Positions 42,222-44,584 of a stretch of DNA of 44,584 bases are shown here, in pieces. This DNA is from Bacteroidota bacterium (GTDB lineage Bacteria; Bacteroidota; Bacteroidia; Bacteroidales; VadinHA17). Positions within the stretch are counted from its first letter, which is position 1; each line of letters opens with the position of its first letter. The notes under the pieces are model-generated. The model ran no database searches. It saw nothing but the letters and a program-made list of their open reading frames with translations, and was not told the origin of the DNA. The stretch is taken from positions 1 to 44,584 of the forward strand of contig JAEYZD010000163.1 in the NCBI GenBank assembly GCA_023430725.1, given 5' to 3'. Made by a program: the position numbers and the translations under genes.

Positions 42222-42308
42222 GACAGGTATTTATAAAGATATAACGACCCTGATGGCCAAATGTTTCAGACAGTAGTTATTTGAGCAAGCGGAAGTCGTT
42301 ATTGCTCA

Positions 42309-42338
42309 CAAAAGTAAGAATTCTGAGAGCTTTGTCAA
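42309..42338 (-). promoter_or_regulatory. Bacteroidetes-type promoter for the beta-helix gene
   Basis: On the minus strand TTG (42336-42338) is followed after 19 nt by TACTTTTG (42309-42316). This matches the -33 TTG / -7 TAnnTTTG consensus with normal spacing and is the best promoter match in the window. The leader to the ATG at 42221 would be about 80 nt. Confidence 0.6.
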
Positions 42339-42394
42339 GGGCAGTGATGTATTTATAAGAATAATCTGCAGAAGGGATTGATGCTGCTTCTTGT

Positions 42395-42402
42395 TATCTT
42401 TG
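42395..42402 (+). promoter_or_regulatory. Candidate -7 element for the ABC transporter
   Basis: TATCTTTG fits TAnnTTTG and ends 16 nt before the ATG at 42419. The nearest upstream TTG (42378-42380) is only 14 nt away, shorter than standard, so confidence is modest. Confidence 0.4.
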
Positions 42403-42418
42403 TATATAACACCTTCGG

Positions 42419-44212
42419 ATGTTGTCAAAATCCAATACAATACGGCGTGCGCTGCACCTGCTGTCGGAGAGTTCCGGCAGGGAGACGGCGCTCAGCATCA
42501 TCATATTGATTGCCAGGGCGTTTCTACCGTTGCTGGCGGTGTTGCTGCTCGGTCACTACGTGGATCTTCTTACAGGGGAGGGATCAGCAAAGGTGACCCC
42601 TGAGACAGGGGCAACCCTTTCCGCCCTTACATGGCTCACCGTGATCATCGCACTGGCCCTGCTGGCCGATGACCTGCTTTCATATGCGGGCAATTACATA
42701 ACAAAGCGGCACTCATACCTGCTTGAGGGGCATATCTCCTCCCTGATACACGCCCATTCTGGTCGCCTGGGGCTGAGGTTCTTCGAGGACCCGCTCTTCC
42801 ATGACCGCCTCGAGAGGGCCGCGAGGGACATATCCTGGAGGCCGGCGGCCCTGATCGCCGATTTCATCATGCTGCTGCGCGGGGTGATTTCCTTCGCCGC
42901 GATGGCCTATGTCCTGAAAACATTCGGGCTGATCCCGCTGGTCATTCTGACCCTTGTTTTTATCCCTGTGCTTCTTGTGAGGGTACGCAATTCACGAAGG
43001 CTTTATGAGACCAGGAAGAGAGTCACTGCCGAGGCGAGACAGGCATCGTATTTCAGCTGGTTGATGACGGGTGAGAAGCCTGCAAGGGAGGTGAAGCTCT
43101 TCGACCTGGGTGGGTATTTCGACAGGCTCTTCCGGAAGCACTTCCGGGACTCCCGGGAGCCGGAACTGAAAACAGTCCGGAGAAACATTCTCCCCGAGAG
43201 CCTCTCTTCCCTGCTTAAGGTTGCAGCTTTTGCGGGGGTGGTGATTTACGCAACGGCGAAGTACCTCGGTGAATCCATCACAGCCGGTGAGCTGGCAATG
43301 TACCTGGTGGCTTTCAGGCAGGCCATGGTATACCTTCGCGATGCGGTAACCGGCTATTCGGGGATTGCCGAGAACAGGATCTTCCTGCAGGATCTCTTTA
43401 TATTTTTCGATCTCAGACCCGATATGGCCGGCGAAGGTGCTGCTCCGGAGGCGGACTCTTTCAGTGAGCTTGCTGCGTCGAACATTACATTTACATATCC
43501 GGGCGCTTCCTGTCCTGCCCTTCGGGATGTCAGTGTGCGCATATCACGCGGTGAGAAGGTTGCAATCGTCGGTCCCAACGGGTCGGGCAAGACCACACTG
43601 GTGAAGCTGCTGTGCAGGCTTTATGATCCCGATGAGGGGCGAATCACGGTGAACGGAGCGGATGCAGCCACCGTGGCACCGGCGTCATACCGGAGACTCT
43701 TTTCGGTGGTGTTTCAGAATTTCATGCTCTATTATCTCAGTGCCGGTGATAACATCAGGCTGGGGGGGCAGGATGCCGTTGACGGCACCGAAGCTGTGCG
43801 GCGGGCCGCCGAAGCAACTGGTATCAGGGAACTGCTGGAGTCCCTCCCGGAGGGATATGATACGCAACTGGGGCATCACACCGAAGGGGGGCGCGAGCTC
43901 AGCTGGGGTGAGTGGCAGAAGATAGCCATCTCGAGGGCTGTTTACAGGAAATCGCCAGTGCTGATTCTCGATGAACCGTCATCATCGCTTGATGCCGATT
44001 CTGAGTATGAAATCTTCTCAGACCTGGGCCGCATCACCGAAGGACGTACGTGCATCTTCATCAGCCACCGGCTGTCAAATGTGCGCGATGCCGACCGTAT
44101 TATCGTGCTTGACGGCGGCAGAATTGCCGAGACCGGCACACATGATGAGCTCATGGCGGCAGGAGGCAGGTATCATGCCATGTTCACAAGGCAGAAATCG
44201 ATGTACAGATGA
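42419..44212 (+). CDS. ABC exporter, fused membrane and ATPase domains
   Basis: A 597-residue half-transporter of the MsbA/multidrug/peptide-exporter type. The membrane domain (residues ~25-320) has about six hydrophobic segments. The nucleotide-binding domain has Walker A GPNGSGKTT (385-393), Q-loop FQNFMLYY, signature LSWGEWQ (494-500), Walker B LILDEPSSSLD (from 515) and the switch histidine in ISHRLS (His550). The signature departs from LSGGQ/LSGGE by a Trp at the third position. Substrate is unknown. The next gene overlaps by ATGA and encodes an NTP_transf_5-like protein, a combination I associate with peptide or natural-product clusters (inference). There is no N-terminal C39 peptidase domain. 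Confidence 0.92.
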   Translation: MLSKSNTIRRALHLLSESSGRETALSIIILIARAFLPLLAVLLLGHYVDLLTGEGSAKVTPETGATLSALTWLTVIIALALLADDLLSYAGNYITKRHSYLLEGHISSLIHAHSGRLGLRFFEDPLFHDRLERAARDISWRPAALIADFIMLLRGVISFAAMAYVLKTFGLIPLVILTLVFIPVLLVRVRNSRRLYETRKRVTAEARQASYFSWLMTGEKPAREVKLFDLGGYFDRLFRKHFRDSREPELKTVRRNILPESLSSLLKVAAFAGVVIYATAKYLGESITAGELAMYLVAFRQAMVYLRDAVTGYSGIAENRIFLQDLFIFFDLRPDMAGEGAAPEADSFSELAASNITFTYPGASCPALRDVSVRISRGEKVAIVGPNGSGKTTLVKLLCRLYDPDEGRITVNGADAATVAPASYRRLFSVVFQNFMLYYLSAGDNIRLGGQDAVDGTEAVRRAAEATGIRELLESLPEGYDTQLGHHTEGGRELSWGEWQKIAISRAVYRKSPVLILDEPSSSLDADSEYEIFSDLGRITEGRTCIFISHRLSNVRDADRIIVLDGGRIAETGTHDELMAAGGRYHAMFTRQKSMYR

Positions 44213-44584
44213 GTGACCCGGAAAATGAGCTGGTGAACAGGGTTAATGATGATCTTAAGGATTCTGTAGAACTTTTGCTGGTGCTGAGCAGGACTGAATT
44301 TTCAGGGGAGTTGCAGCGTAAGATCAACGCGGCGTTTGAATCATTCAGCTCATGGCAGCTCTTCGCCTCACTGGCCGTCAGGCATGGCGTGGCCGCGCTG
44401 GCGTGGCAGAACATAACGGATCTGGGCATGGCAGCCAGGATACCGGAAACGGAACGTACACTGCTGGAGGGATTAAGGTTCAAGGCGATTGCCCGCGTGG
44501 CATGGATCTCCGAAGCTGCTCACGGGGTTGTCTCGTTGCTGGAGCGTGAAGGTATCAGGGTGGTGCTGCTGAAGGGCCTCGCGC
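44209..44584 (+). CDS. Nucleotidyltransferase-family protein (NTP_transf_5-like), partial
   Basis: The gene starts with an ATG overlapping the transporter stop (ATGA) and runs off the window, showing about 125 residues. The visible part has a helical N-terminus, WQLFASLAVRHGVAALAWQNI and, just before the edge, a LEREGIRVVLLKGLA segment. The 'gi-x-vvLLKG' motif after a helical region is the hallmark of the uncharacterised nucleotidyltransferase family (PF14907-like). The catalytic aspartates would lie beyond the edge, so activity cannot be judged. Coupling to an ABC exporter suggests a role in modifying or maturing the exported compound (inference). Confidence 0.72.
   Translation, partial: MSDPENELVNRVNDDLKDSVELLLVLSRTEFSGELQRKINAAFESFSSWQLFASLAVRHGVAALAWQNITDLGMAARIPETERTLLEGLRFKAIARVAWISEAAHGVVSLLEREGIRVVLLKGLA

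Noticed and set aside
42391..42603. A 70-codon plus-strand frame starting upstream of the ABC transporter
   Set aside because: It is out of frame with the transporter, overlaps its start and has no motif; the transporter frame has full ABC features.

Overview
The window reads as chromosomal DNA of a Bacteroidota bacterium, most likely Bacteroidales-like. The evidence is three proteins with type IX secretion system (T9SS) C-terminal sorting domains, a giant SprB/PKD/Ig-repeat protein ending in a gliding-motility-associated (CHU_C, type B) domain, promoter elements of the Bacteroidetes type (TAnnTTTG at -7), and a short 'KK-x-Y-x-x-P' protein of a kind common in that phylum. No rRNA, tRNA, CRISPR array or intact transposase was seen. 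TGA is used as an ordinary stop by many genes.

Layout. (1) Positions 1-216: palindromes and two 27-bp repeats, possibly a mobile-element scar. (2) Positions 217-19466: a surface-polysaccharide locus. A UDP-GlcNAc 4-epimerase-like SDR stands first. After a 204-bp gap, 16 tightly packed or overlapping genes (1402-19466) form what looks like one transcription unit: SDR, DegT-type aminotransferase, ATP-grasp ligase, GNAT acetyltransferase, GT2-like transferase, Wzx flippase, Wzy-like polymerase, CgeB-like and two GT4 glycosyltransferases, NodB-type deacetylase, asparagine-synthase-like protein, CapK/PaaK-type adenylating enzyme, a second ATP-grasp, a phosphatidylserine-decarboxylase-like pyruvoyl enzyme and a DUF354 protein. 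Together they could make, decorate, flip and polymerise a repeat unit. The number of amide/acyl-transfer enzymes and the decarboxylase suggest amino-acid or ethanolamine-like decoration (inference).

(3) Positions 19535-21663: a secreted T9SS protein with a His/Met/Gly repeat, convergent with a deacetylase-like gene; a strong terminator lies inside the end of the latter. (4) Positions 21865-38772: one giant adhesin-like gene of about 5.6 thousand codons, broken only by an in-frame TGA at 24004-24006. It carries several repeat arrays, including 14 copies of an approximately 84-residue module with a higher-order order A-B-C-D(x7)-A-B-C-A.

(5) Positions 38773-44584: terminator, a 48-bp tandem hairpin array, a 60-residue conserved-type small protein, a beta-helix T9SS protein on the minus strand, then a divergent ABC exporter followed by the start of a nucleotidyltransferase-family (NTP_transf_5-like) gene cut by the window edge. 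The last pair may open a peptide or natural-product export cluster beyond the window.

All family names come from motif recognition by eye; no database search was run.
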